Shown: positions 32,687-40,865 of the stretch, in pieces
Layout: each line of letters begins with the position of its first letter
Numbering within the stretch: the stretch's first letter is position 1
Source of the DNA: Rhodobacter sp.
GTDB lineage: Bacteria > Pseudomonadota > Alphaproteobacteria > Rhodobacterales > Rhodobacteraceae
Length of the DNA: 64,000 nt
NCBI GenBank assembly: GCA_020637555.1
Contig: JACKKF010000005.1
Coordinates: 310,001 to 374,000, forward strand
Direction of reading: 5' to 3'
Notes under the pieces: generated by a model
The model's input: the letters and a program-made list of their open reading frames with translations, nothing else
What the model was told of the DNA's origin: nothing
The model's database searches: none
Position numbers and translations under genes: made by a program

Positions 32687-34020
32687 TGACCGATCTATAC
32701 CAGTCGCAACGGGCCATGCGGAACCTGCGCCGGCAGGCGATGCAACGCGGCGTCATCGCGGTGATGGATATCGGCACCTTCAAGGTGGCCTGCCTGATCC
32801 TGAAATTCGGCGTCTCTGATGGTCCGCGCGACGGGTCGGGCGTGGGCTCCATGGCGGGGCAGGCCGCGTTTCGGGTGATCGGTGCCGGCACCACCTGTTC
32901 GCGCGGTGTCCGCTTTGGCGAGATCGCCGCCATGCGCGAGACCGAGCGCGCGGTTCGCACCGCCTTGCAGAACGCGCAGAAGATGGCGCAGACCCGGGTG
33001 GATCATGCGATCCTGACCTTCTCGGGCGGGGACATGCGCAGCTACGGGCTCGAAGGGATGGTCGAGGTCGAATCCGAGCGCGTCAGCGAGCACGACATTG
33101 CCCGCGTTCTGGACAGTTGCGATGCCCCCGACATCGGCCATGGCCGCGAGGTGTTGCACGCCCAGCCGGTGAATTTCCTGCTCGATCATCGGTCGGGGCT
33201 GGCCGATCCGCGGGGCCAGGCCGGGCAGCGGCTGGGGTGCGACATGCACATGCTCAGCGTGGACACCGATGTCGTGCAGAACCTGGTCCACTGCCTGAAA
33301 CGCTGCGATGTCGAGGTCGCCGGCCTGGCCGCGGCGCCCTATGTCGCGGGGCGCGCGGCCCTGGTCGAGGACGAGCAGGAGCTGGGCGCGGCGGCGATCG
33401 ACATGGGCGGCGGCACGACGACGCTGTCAATCTTCATCAAGCGCCACATGATCTATGCCGACACCCTCAGGCTGGGGGGCGACCACGTCACCGGCGACAT
33501 CGCCAAGTTGCTGAAGATCCCCTATTCCACCGCCGAGCGGCTCAAGACCTTCTACGGCGGCGTTCAGGCGACCGGGCAGGATGACCGTCAGCAGATCGAG
33601 ATCGGCGGCGAAAGCGGCGATTGGGACAAGGATCGCCGCACGGTCACACGGTCGGAACTGATCGGCATCATGCGGCCGCGCGTCGAGGAAATCCTGGAAG
33701 AGGTGCGCGCGCGCCTCGATGTGGCCGGGTTCGACCATCTGCCCAGCCAGCAGATCGTGTTGACCGGCGGCTCCAGCCAGATCCCCGGGCTGGACGGGCT
33801 GGCGGCGCGCATCCTGGGCCAGCAGGTGCGGCTGGGTCGGCCGATCCGCGTTCCCGGTCTGCCGCAGGCCGCGACCGGCCCGGATTATGCCGCGATCGTG
33901 GGCCTGTGCCAATATGCAGCCCATCCGCAGGATGAATGGTGGGATTTCGACATTCCGGCCCAACGCTTTGCCGCGAAGCCGCTGAAACGCGCGATGAAGT
34001 GGTTCCGCGACAACTGGTAA
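32686..34020 (+). CDS. ftsA: Cell division protein FtsA
   Basis: FtsA is the actin-like protein that anchors FtsZ filaments to the membrane. The 444-residue protein has the phosphate-1 motif VIAVMDIGTFKVACLIL near residue 23, the 1C domain, the adenosine-related IDMGGGTTTLSIF and VLTGGSSQIPGLD, and a C-terminal amphipathic end (LKRAMKWFRDNW) typical of the membrane-targeting helix. A Gly-Ser-rich insertion near residues 45-60 is a small departure from E. coli FtsA. Confidence 0.94.
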   Translation: MTDLYQSQRAMRNLRRQAMQRGVIAVMDIGTFKVACLILKFGVSDGPRDGSGVGSMAGQAAFRVIGAGTTCSRGVRFGEIAAMRETERAVRTALQNAQKMAQTRVDHAILTFSGGDMRSYGLEGMVEVESERVSEHDIARVLDSCDAPDIGHGREVLHAQPVNFLLDHRSGLADPRGQAGQRLGCDMHMLSVDTDVVQNLVHCLKRCDVEVAGLAAAPYVAGRAALVEDEQELGAAAIDMGGGTTTLSIFIKRHMIYADTLRLGGDHVTGDIAKLLKIPYSTAERLKTFYGGVQATGQDDRQQIEIGGESGDWDKDRRTVTRSELIGIMRPRVEEILEEVRARLDVAGFDHLPSQQIVLTGGSSQIPGLDGLAARILGQQVRLGRPIRVPGLPQAATGPDYAAIVGLCQYAAHPQDEWWDFDIPAQRFAAKPLKRAMKWFRDNW

Positions 34021-34251
34021 GCGGGCAGGGGCATTCCACCGCAACCCGTCGGGTCAAGACGCGAAATCCGGCGAAGGGACGGAAAAGAGGGCGATATATC
34101 GGCAAAACCCGGCCTTGGTGATTCGTTTTTTTGATGACGGCCCGTCGTGGTCGGGTTAAGATCAACGCTAAATCTGGCAAATCACCCAAGACCGGATGAC
34201 GACCCGAGCAAACCAGACCGGAAGACCGGCACTCATACAGGCGGACAGGCT
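34021..34251. other. ftsA-ftsZ intergenic region (231 bases)
   Basis: This is the longest gap inside the division cluster and has a T-run near 34124-34132, with no convincing hairpin before it. A TTAA at 34156 followed seven bases later by GCTA gives a half-match to the CtrA box (TTAA-7-TTAA). I would expect an ftsZ promoter here, but cannot place it with confidence. Confidence 0.4.
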
Positions 34252-36060
34252 ATGGCACTCAATTTCATCGCGACCGAGAAGAAGGATCTGACCCCGCGGA
34301 TCACCGTGTTCGGTGTGGGCGGGGCTGGCGGCAATGCCGTCAACAACATGATCGACCAGAATCTCGAAGGCGTCGATTTCGTGGTCGCCAACACGGACGC
34401 GCAGGCGCTCCAGCAGTCCAAGGCCCCGGCGCGCATCCAGTTGGGCGTGCAGGCGACCGAAGGTCTGGGGGCGGGGGCCCGTCCCGCCGTTGGGGCCGCT
34501 GCCGCCGAGGAAACGCTCGATCAGATCATGGATCATCTGGCCGGCGCGCATATGTGTTTCATCACCGCCGGCATGGGCGGCGGCACCGGGACCGGCGCCG
34601 CGCCGATCATCGCCCAGGCTGCCCGCGAGATGGGGGTGCTGACCGTCGGTGTGGTGACAAAGCCCTTTGCCTTCGAAGGGGCCAAGCGGATGCGCCAGGC
34701 CGAAGAGGGTGTCGAGGAACTGCAAAAGGTCGTCGACACGCTGATCATCATCCCCAACCAGAACCTGTTCCGGCTGGCGAACGAGCGCACGACCTTCACC
34801 GAGGCGTTCTCGCTGGCCGATGACGTTCTCTATCAGGGCGTCAAGGGTGTGACCGACCTGATGGTGCGCCCGGGCATGATCAACCTCGACTTTGCCGACG
34901 TGCGCGCGGTCATGGACGAGATGGGCAAGGCCATGATGGGCACGGGCGAGGCCGCGGGCGAGGATCGCGCGCGTCAGGCCGCCGAAAAGGCCATAGCCAA
35001 CCCGCTGCTCGACGAGATCAGCCTGAACGGCGCCAAGGGTGTGTTGATCAACATCACCGGCGGCCACGATCTGACCCTGTTCGAACTGGACGAAGCCGCG
35101 AACCTGATCCGCAACAAGGTGGACCCCGAGGCGAACATCATCGTCGGCTCGACCATGGACCCCGAGATGGAAGGCATGATCCGTGTTTCGGTCGTCGCCA
35201 CCGGGATCGAGGCAGGCGCCCATGTCGCGGATGTTCCGCGCCGTCGGCTGGCCGAGCCCCTGGCCGCCGAGGCGCCGCTGACCCTGGACGAAGCCCCGGT
35301 CGAGGACGTCTATGCCGAGGTCGAGGACGCTCCCGCCTTTGACTATGCGCCCGCCGCCTATGCCGAGCCGGTCCGCGAGGCCCCGCGCGAGGTTGCGCGC
35401 GAACCCCTGCGCGACACCCGGTTCGAGGCCGCGCCGGAACCGCGCCATGAGCCCCGTCACGAACCCCGTCACGAGCCCCGCTTCGATCCGCGGTCGTATG
35501 ATGCGCCTGCCGCGCATGCGCAGCCTGCGCACGCCCCGGCGCCGCAGCCCGTGCAAGAGGATTTCTTCCTCGAGGAGGTTCTGGGCGAGGAAGCGCATGC
35601 CCCCCGTCCGACGGTGGTGCTGAAGCGCCCGGCGCAGCCCCAGCCCGCGCCGCAGCCGATGCCGCAGCCGGTTCACGCCCCTGCGCCCGAGGCCATCTAT
35701 ACCGCGCCGCGCCCCAACCGTTCGGCGGGGCAACCCTCGCCCGAGACGCTGGAGCGTCTGCGCCAAGCGGTGATGAAGGAACCCGAAGCCCCGGTTGTCC
35801 GTCGTCCGCAGCCCGCGCCGCAGCCGATGCAGCACCACCAGCCCGCGCCGCAGCCGCAGCCGCAGCAGCAGGCGGCGGAACGCGGCCGGTTCGGTCTGGG
35901 TTCACTGATCAACCGCATGTCGGGCGGTCACGCCGCCGAGGCCCAGCCGCGCCACGCCCGGCCCCAGCCCAGCGTGCAGTCGTATGACGACGAGCCGCAG
36001 CATCGCGCCTCGCACGAGCAGATCGAAATCCCCGCATTTCTGCGTCGTCAGGCGAACTGA
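34252..36060 (+). CDS. ftsZ: Cell division protein FtsZ with long C-terminal linker
   Basis: FtsZ is the tubulin-like GTPase that forms the division ring. The GTPase core (residues 1-320) has FGVGGAGGNAVNNM, the tubulin signature GGGTGTG (109-115) and the T7 loop NLDFADVRAVM. Residues about 320-585 are a disordered, Pro-, Ala- and Gln-rich linker with triple RHEP units and QPAPQP runs. The C-terminal IEIPAFLRRQAN is the conserved tail that binds FtsA. At 602 residues it is much longer than E. coli FtsZ (383), as is common in Rhodobacterales. A clear terminator follows. Confidence 0.96.
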   Translation: MALNFIATEKKDLTPRITVFGVGGAGGNAVNNMIDQNLEGVDFVVANTDAQALQQSKAPARIQLGVQATEGLGAGARPAVGAAAAEETLDQIMDHLAGAHMCFITAGMGGGTGTGAAPIIAQAAREMGVLTVGVVTKPFAFEGAKRMRQAEEGVEELQKVVDTLIIIPNQNLFRLANERTTFTEAFSLADDVLYQGVKGVTDLMVRPGMINLDFADVRAVMDEMGKAMMGTGEAAGEDRARQAAEKAIANPLLDEISLNGAKGVLINITGGHDLTLFELDEAANLIRNKVDPEANIIVGSTMDPEMEGMIRVSVVATGIEAGAHVADVPRRRLAEPLAAEAPLTLDEAPVEDVYAEVEDAPAFDYAPAAYAEPVREAPREVAREPLRDTRFEAAPEPRHEPRHEPRHEPRFDPRSYDAPAAHAQPAHAPAPQPVQEDFFLEEVLGEEAHAPRPTVVLKRPAQPQPAPQPMPQPVHAPAPEAIYTAPRPNRSAGQPSPETLERLRQAVMKEPEAPVVRRPQPAPQPMQHHQPAPQPQPQQQAAERGRFGLGSLINRMSGGHAAEAQPRHARPQPSVQSYDDEPQHRASHEQIEIPAFLRRQAN

Positions 36061-36101
36061 GGCCCGAACCGGCATCACTTCGCAACTGCGGCAAGCCCCA
36101 G

Positions 36102-36130
36102 AGAACCGGCGAAAGCCGGTTCTTTTTCGT
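36102..36130 (+). terminator. Intrinsic terminator after ftsZ
   Basis: AGAACCGGC-GAAA-GCCGGTTCT (36102-36123), a perfect 9-bp stem with a GNRA-type loop, is followed by TTTTCGTTTT. It is the strongest terminator in the division cluster. Confidence 0.92.
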
Positions 36131-36285
36131 TTTGATGCAAGGGCTTGACAGGGTGTGCGCTGGTATGAGCGAGAACCCGCGCAGGCCCGGGCGCACTGTT
36201 ACATCATGTTACAAAGCGTGACTTGAGCATTGCGGTCACGGTTTCTAAAGAAACTGTGAACAGTGAAACAGATTGGGGACTGCTC

Positions 36286-37212
36286 GTGCAGACCACGCTT
36301 CAGGCCAGCGTTCGTTTCGACGGTGTCGCCCTTCATTCCGGCGAGGCCGTCAGCCTGTGCGTGCATCCCGCCGCCGCAGATACCGGCATCGTGTTCGAGC
36401 GCACCGACCTGGGCGGATCCGTTGCGAACCGGCAGGTCCGCGTTGCGCCGGCGTCCCTGATCGAGGCCAATCTCTGCACCCGCGTCGGCAATGAGACCGG
36501 TGTCACGGTCTCGACCATCGAACATCTGATGGCTGCCCTGGCGGGGTGTGGCATCCACAATGCCCGCATCGAACTGGACGGGCCGGAAGTGCCGATCCTG
36601 GACGGATCGGCCCGCCCCTTTGTCGCGGCTTTCGTCGCCACGGGCACGCGCTCGCTGGGCGCGCCGCTGCGTGCGATCCGTGTCCTGCGCCCGGTCGAGG
36701 TGCGGATGGGCGACGCCTGGGCCCGGCTCGAACCGGCGGATCGTCTGTCCATCGCCTTCGAGATCGATTTTCCCGATGCCGCCATCGGCCACCAGCAACT
36801 GGAACTGGAGCTGTGCAACGGCACCTTCGTGCGCGAATTGAGCGATTGCCGCACCTTCTGCCGGCAGGCCGATGTCGATTTCATGCGCGCCAACGGGCTT
36901 GCGCTGGGCGGCACCTATGAAAACGCCGTGGTGGTCGAGGGGGCGGATGTCCTCAGCCCCGGCGGGCTGCGCCGTGACAACGAACCCGTGCGGCACAAGA
37001 TGCTCGATGCGATGGGCGATCTGGCCGTGGCCGGGGCGCCGATCCTGGGCCGCTATGTCGGCCATCGTGCCGGTCACACGCTGACCGGCCGTCTGGTGCG
37101 TGCGTTGCTGGCCGATCCCCTGGCCTGGGACTGGGTGGTTGTGGACGGCGAACAGGCGCATTCGCTGCCTGGCGCGGGTGTCTGCGCCGAGGATCTGGCG
37201 CCAGCCGCCTGA
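36286..37212 (+). CDS. lpxC: UDP-3-O-acyl-N-acetylglucosamine deacetylase
   Basis: LpxC catalyses the committed, zinc-dependent step of lipid A synthesis. The GTG start at 36286 (GGGGA ribosome site) gives 308 residues beginning MQTTLQASVRFDGVALHSG, matching the family; a TTG at 36223 adds 21 unrelated residues. Zinc ligands are His80 (STIEHLMAAL), His237 and Asp241 (RHKMLDAMGD), and the catalytic His lies in GRYVGHRAGHTLTG. It has its own promoter region, because a strong terminator precedes it. Confidence 0.95.
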   Translation: MQTTLQASVRFDGVALHSGEAVSLCVHPAAADTGIVFERTDLGGSVANRQVRVAPASLIEANLCTRVGNETGVTVSTIEHLMAALAGCGIHNARIELDGPEVPILDGSARPFVAAFVATGTRSLGAPLRAIRVLRPVEVRMGDAWARLEPADRLSIAFEIDFPDAAIGHQQLELELCNGTFVRELSDCRTFCRQADVDFMRANGLALGGTYENAVVVEGADVLSPGGLRRDNEPVRHKMLDAMGDLAVAGAPILGRYVGHRAGHTLTGRLVRALLADPLAWDWVVVDGEQAHSLPGAGVCAEDLAPAA

Positions 37213-37367
37213 GCGTCGCACAGGGTCCGGCCAATGGCGATTTTCCGCGCAATGGCGTTTTGCGTGTCCCCGGCAACTGTGCTACCAGACCTTTCAGCAC
37301 CCCGGGCGGGTGACGTTGAGGGATTCGTCGCGCGCGCCCAGGCACGCGCCTCCGGGGTGGTCTAAGG

Positions 37368-38225
37368 ATGGGTTACGGCATGAGCGGTATCGGGCGCAAA
37401 CTCGCGGTGCTGGCGATGTCGGGGGCGGTTGTGCTGAGCCTGGCCGCGTGCAACCGCAACAATGCGGACGGCGAATCCCTGGACGGCTACACCGCCGAGC
37501 AGATTTTCCAGCGCGGGGAATATGTGCTGGAAAACAGCCGTCGCGCCGACGATTCGCTGCATTATTTCCGCGAGGTCGAGCGGCTCTATCCCTATACGGA
37601 CTGGGCGCGCCGGTCGATCGTGATGCAGGCATATGCGCTGCACCGCGATGGCAAGTATGACGAGGCCCGCGCCGCGGCGCAGCGGTTCCTGGATCAGTAT
37701 CCCGGCGATCCCGATGCGGCCTGGGCGGCCTATATCGTGGCGCTCACCTATTACGACCAGATCGAGGACGTGGGCCGCGACCAGGGCCTGACCTTCCAGG
37801 CGTTGCAGCATCTGCGCTATGTGATCGAGACCTACCCGAACACGGAATACGCGCGGTCGGCGGTGCTGAAGTTCGATCTGGCCTTTGACCGCCTGGCGGC
37901 CAAGGAGATGGAAATCGGCCGCTACTATCTGTCGCGCCGCAACTATGCCGCCGCGATCAACCGGTTCCGCGCGGTGGTCGAACAGTATCAGACCACCACG
38001 CAGACCCCTGAGGCGCTGCACCGCCTGGTGGAGTGTTACTTGGCGCTGGGTCTGCGCGACGAGGCACAGACGGCAGGCGCGATCCTGGGGCACAACTTCC
38101 GGTCCAGCCCGTTCTACGAAGACAGCTATCGGCTGTTGACCGACGCCGGCCTGACCGACGCCGCCGCGGGCGAAAGCTGGATTCGCGAGATCTATCGCCG
38201 GACCGTCCGCGGCGAGTGGCTCTGA
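37368..38225 (+). CDS. bamD: Outer membrane assembly lipoprotein BamD
   Basis: BamD is the essential TPR lipoprotein of the BAM complex that inserts outer membrane proteins. The signal has lipobox LAAC with Cys28. The mature part carries TPR-like helices (AEQIFQRGEYVLENSRRADD, FREVERLYPYTDWARRS, AQRFLDQYPGDPDAAWA). ATG 37368 and ATG 37380 are both possible starts; the second lies 11 bases after AGGA. The recN gene follows after 20 bases. Confidence 0.92.
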   Translation: MGYGMSGIGRKLAVLAMSGAVVLSLAACNRNNADGESLDGYTAEQIFQRGEYVLENSRRADDSLHYFREVERLYPYTDWARRSIVMQAYALHRDGKYDEARAAAQRFLDQYPGDPDAAWAAYIVALTYYDQIEDVGRDQGLTFQALQHLRYVIETYPNTEYARSAVLKFDLAFDRLAAKEMEIGRYYLSRRNYAAAINRFRAVVEQYQTTTQTPEALHRLVECYLALGLRDEAQTAGAILGHNFRSSPFYEDSYRLLTDAGLTDAAAGESWIREIYRRTVRGEWL

Positions 38226-38245
38226 CCCGGGGAGGGGGCGGCGGC

Positions 38246-39889
38246 ATGCTGCGCAGCCTTGCAATCCGGGACATGTTGCTCATCGACCGGCTGGATCTGG
38301 AATTCCGCCCCGGACTGAACGTGCTGACCGGCGAGACCGGCGCGGGCAAGTCGATCCTGCTGGATTCCCTGGGATTCGTGCTGGGCTGGCGCGGGCGCGC
38401 CGATCTGGTGCGTCAGGGGGCCCAGCAGGGCGAGGTCGAGGCCGTGTTCGAGCTGTCCGCCGATCACCCAGGGCGCGCGGTTCTGGAGGACGCGGGGATC
38501 GGGTGCGATGACGAGGTGATCCTGCGCCGCGTCAATACCGCCGAAGGCCGCAAGACCGCCTGGATCAATGATCGCCGGGCCTCGGGCGAGGTTCTGCGCG
38601 CGCTCTCGGACACTCTGGTCGAACTGCATGGTCAGCACGACGACCGGGGCCTGTTGAACCCGCGCGGACACCGGCAGTTGCTGGACCTCTACGCGGGCGT
38701 GGATCCGGGCCCGGTGCGTGCCGCCTGGCGCGCGCTGTCCGATGCGCGCCGCGCGCGGGCAGCCGCGACCGACCGGCTGGACTCGCTGCGTGCCGAGGAA
38801 GATTTCCTGCGGCATGCGGTCAAGGAACTGGATGCGCTGGACCCTCAGCCCGGCGAGGAGGCCGAGCTGGACCAGCGCCGGCGCCTGATGCAGGCGGCGG
38901 TGCGGTTGAAGGGCGATGTGCAGCGCGCGTCCCAGGCCTTGGGCGATGACGGTGCGGAACGGTTGGCCCTGGATGCGCTGCGCTGGCTGGAAGACGCGGC
39001 GGACGGCGTCGAGGGGCGGCTCGATGGCGCGATCGAGGCCCTGGGCCGTGCGATTTCCGAGCTGTCCGAGGCCCAGGCAGGGATCGAAAGCTGTCTCGAT
39101 GCCATGGATACCGATCCGACGGTGCTGGAACAGGTCGAGGAACGGCTGTTCGCCTTGCGGGGGCTGGCCCGCAAGCATGGCGTGCTGCCCGATGATCTGG
39201 GGGCGCATGCCGTGGCGCTGCGCGACCGGTTGGAAACGCTGGATGCGGGCGACCAGGGGCTGGCGAAGCTGGCCCAGGCCGAGGCCGCCGCCCAGGCAGG
39301 CTTTGACGCCGCCTGTGCCGATCTGACCGCCCTGCGCCGGCAGGCCGCGACGCGCCTTGACGCGGCCATGGCGACGGAACTCGCGCCCCTGAAGATGGAG
39401 CGCGCGGTGTTCCAGACGATCCTGGCGCCTGCGGATCCCGGCCCCGAGGGCGCGGATTCCGTCACGTTCGAGGTGGCCACGAATCCGGGTGCCCCCGCCG
39501 GACCGCTGAACCGGATCGCCTCGGGTGGGGAGCTGTCGCGCTTTCTTCTGGCGCTCAAGGTCTGCCTGACCGGCGGGCAGTCGGGCCTGACACTGATCTT
39601 TGACGAAATCGACCGCGGCGTGGGGGGCGCGACCGCCGATGCGGTCGGACGCCGGCTGCGGGCGCTGGCGGATGGGGCGCAGGTGCTGGTCGTGACCCAC
39701 TCTCCACAGGTCGCCGCCCTGGGCGCGCACCACTGGCGGGTCGAAAAGCGGGTGGTGAACGGGGTGACGCTCAGCCATGTGATGCCGCTTTCCGCCGATG
39801 CCCGCATCGACGAGATTGCGCGCATGATCTCGGGTGATACGATAACCGAAGCGGCGCGCGGCGCCGCGCGCGCGCTGATCGGTGCGTGA
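38246..39889 (+). CDS. recN: DNA repair protein RecN
   Basis: RecN is an SMC-like ATPase that tethers DNA ends in double-strand break repair. The 547-residue protein has the Walker A GETGAGKS (29-36), a central coiled-coil-forming region (about 150-360), the signature IASGGELSRFLLALK and Walker B LTLIFDEIDRGVGG. The start at 38246 has a GGAGGGG site. The bamD-recN order is common in alphaproteobacteria. Confidence 0.95.
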   Translation: MLRSLAIRDMLLIDRLDLEFRPGLNVLTGETGAGKSILLDSLGFVLGWRGRADLVRQGAQQGEVEAVFELSADHPGRAVLEDAGIGCDDEVILRRVNTAEGRKTAWINDRRASGEVLRALSDTLVELHGQHDDRGLLNPRGHRQLLDLYAGVDPGPVRAAWRALSDARRARAAATDRLDSLRAEEDFLRHAVKELDALDPQPGEEAELDQRRRLMQAAVRLKGDVQRASQALGDDGAERLALDALRWLEDAADGVEGRLDGAIEALGRAISELSEAQAGIESCLDAMDTDPTVLEQVEERLFALRGLARKHGVLPDDLGAHAVALRDRLETLDAGDQGLAKLAQAEAAAQAGFDAACADLTALRRQAATRLDAAMATELAPLKMERAVFQTILAPADPGPEGADSVTFEVATNPGAPAGPLNRIASGGELSRFLLALKVCLTGGQSGLTLIFDEIDRGVGGATADAVGRRLRALADGAQVLVVTHSPQVAALGAHHWRVEKRVVNGVTLSHVMPLSADARIDEIARMISGDTITEAARGAARALIGA

Positions 39890-39937
39890 GACGGCGGGCG
39901 GGGCACAGACCCGGCCCGGCCCGGGCCGGAGGCTGAC

Positions 39938-40294
39938 ATGAGCAGAAAAACCCTTACCGTTGCGGTCCTTGCAAGCTGCGTTGCGCTTTCGGGCTGCTTC
40001 GAGATCCCCGATTATCGCGCCGGTGCGCCGCGCGGCGGGTGGCAGGGCAGCACCCCGCCCGCGATGAACCCGACCGCGCCGTCGACCAGCCAGGCGGAAA
40101 ATGCCTGCATGGCCGCCGGTCGCACCGCCGGGTTCGATGTGCGCGGCGTGACCGGCACGCGCGAGGTCACCGATGATGCCGGACTGCCGGTTTCGCGCGA
40201 CGTGATGCTGCATGTCAACCGCGGCGGTCAAAGCCTGGATGTGCGCTGCTCGTATGCCTATGACACGGCCAGCGCGCGGATCATGACGTTGTAG
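39938..40294 (+). CDS. Small lipoprotein of unknown function
   Basis: The 118-residue product has a signal peptide with lipobox LSGC (Cys20), then a Pro-rich linker and a C-terminal domain of about 65 residues with two Cys (ENACMAAGRTAGF and DVRCSYAYDT), which could form a disulfide. No family was recognised. Its last 14 bases overlap the end of the convergent marR-like gene. Confidence 0.7.
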   Translation: MSRKTLTVAVLASCVALSGCFEIPDYRAGAPRGGWQGSTPPAMNPTAPSTSQAENACMAAGRTAGFDVRGVTGTREVTDDAGLPVSRDVMLHVNRGGQSLDVRCSYAYDTASARIMTL

Positions 40295-40712
40295 AACCGT
40301 CGATCACGCGACGTGACAGGTCCAGGAACCGCGCGCGGTCCTCGGGGGTCAGCGGCGCCAGGATGTCGTCCTGCAGGTCCCGCACAACCGGCAGCAGCGC
40401 GTCAAAGATGCGTTGCCCGTGCTCGGTCAGGCGCACCTCGCGCGCGCGCCGGTCGCGTTCGCTGACGCTGCGCGCGACCAGCCCCTTGGCCACCAGACGG
40501 TCGATGACCCCGCCGATGGTCGCCTTGTCATAGGCGATCATGGCGGCCACGCCCGCCTGGTCGATGCCGGGTTTTTCCCGGATCGCATCCATCGCCGCGA
40601 ACTGCACCGAGGTCAGGTCGAACCCGGCCTCGCGCGCCCGGGTCGTGAACACCTGGGTCGAGATCTGCTGCAACCGGCGAATCAGGTGGCCGGCCATTCC
40701 ATAGGCTTCCAT
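40281..40712 (-). CDS. MarR family transcriptional regulator
   Basis: The 143-residue protein has the winged helix fold: SVQFAAMDAIREKPGIDQAG, the recognition helix region YDKATIGGVIDRLVAKGLV, and the wing SERDRRAREVRLTEHG. MarR proteins repress genes for aromatic compound breakdown or drug efflux and release DNA on ligand binding. It is divergent from a phenol-hydroxylase-type monooxygenase with two AAGTAT-containing sites between, so it probably controls that gene and itself. The longer reading to 40832 is not supported. Confidence 0.9.
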   Translation of the reverse strand: MEAYGMAGHLIRRLQQISTQVFTTRAREAGFDLTSVQFAAMDAIREKPGIDQAGVAAMIAYDKATIGGVIDRLVAKGLVARSVSERDRRAREVRLTEHGQRIFDALLPVVRDLQDDILAPLTPEDRARFLDLSRRVIDGSTTS

Positions 40713-40776
40713 GCGGTCCTCGGGTCGATCGGATGCGTGGTTTTCGCCAAGGTTACAGTCCCTTGATGGAAATAGA

Positions 40777-40825
40777 AAGCATACATACTTTTTCGTTGAC
40801 CCAATTTGGTAAGTATAGCTACTAA
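40777..40825 (+). promoter_or_regulatory. Promoter and candidate MarR operators upstream of the monooxygenase
   Basis: TTGACC (40796-40801), 18 bases, TACTAA (40820-40825) forms a plausible promoter reading toward the monooxygenase. Its -10 overlaps AGTA-TAGC-TACT (40812-40823), perfect half-sites around a 4-base centre. A second imperfect palindrome AAGCATACATACTT (40777-40790) reads AAGTATGTATGCTT on the other strand, toward the marR gene. Both share AAGTAT. Confidence 0.5.
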
Positions 40826-40865
40826 TGACCATCGATCACGCATCGGCGCGAAAAGGGGAGAGGTC

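Noticed and set aside
34156..34170. CtrA box upstream of ftsZ
   Set aside because: Only the first half (TTAA) fits; the second half reads GCTA. Not strong enough to call.
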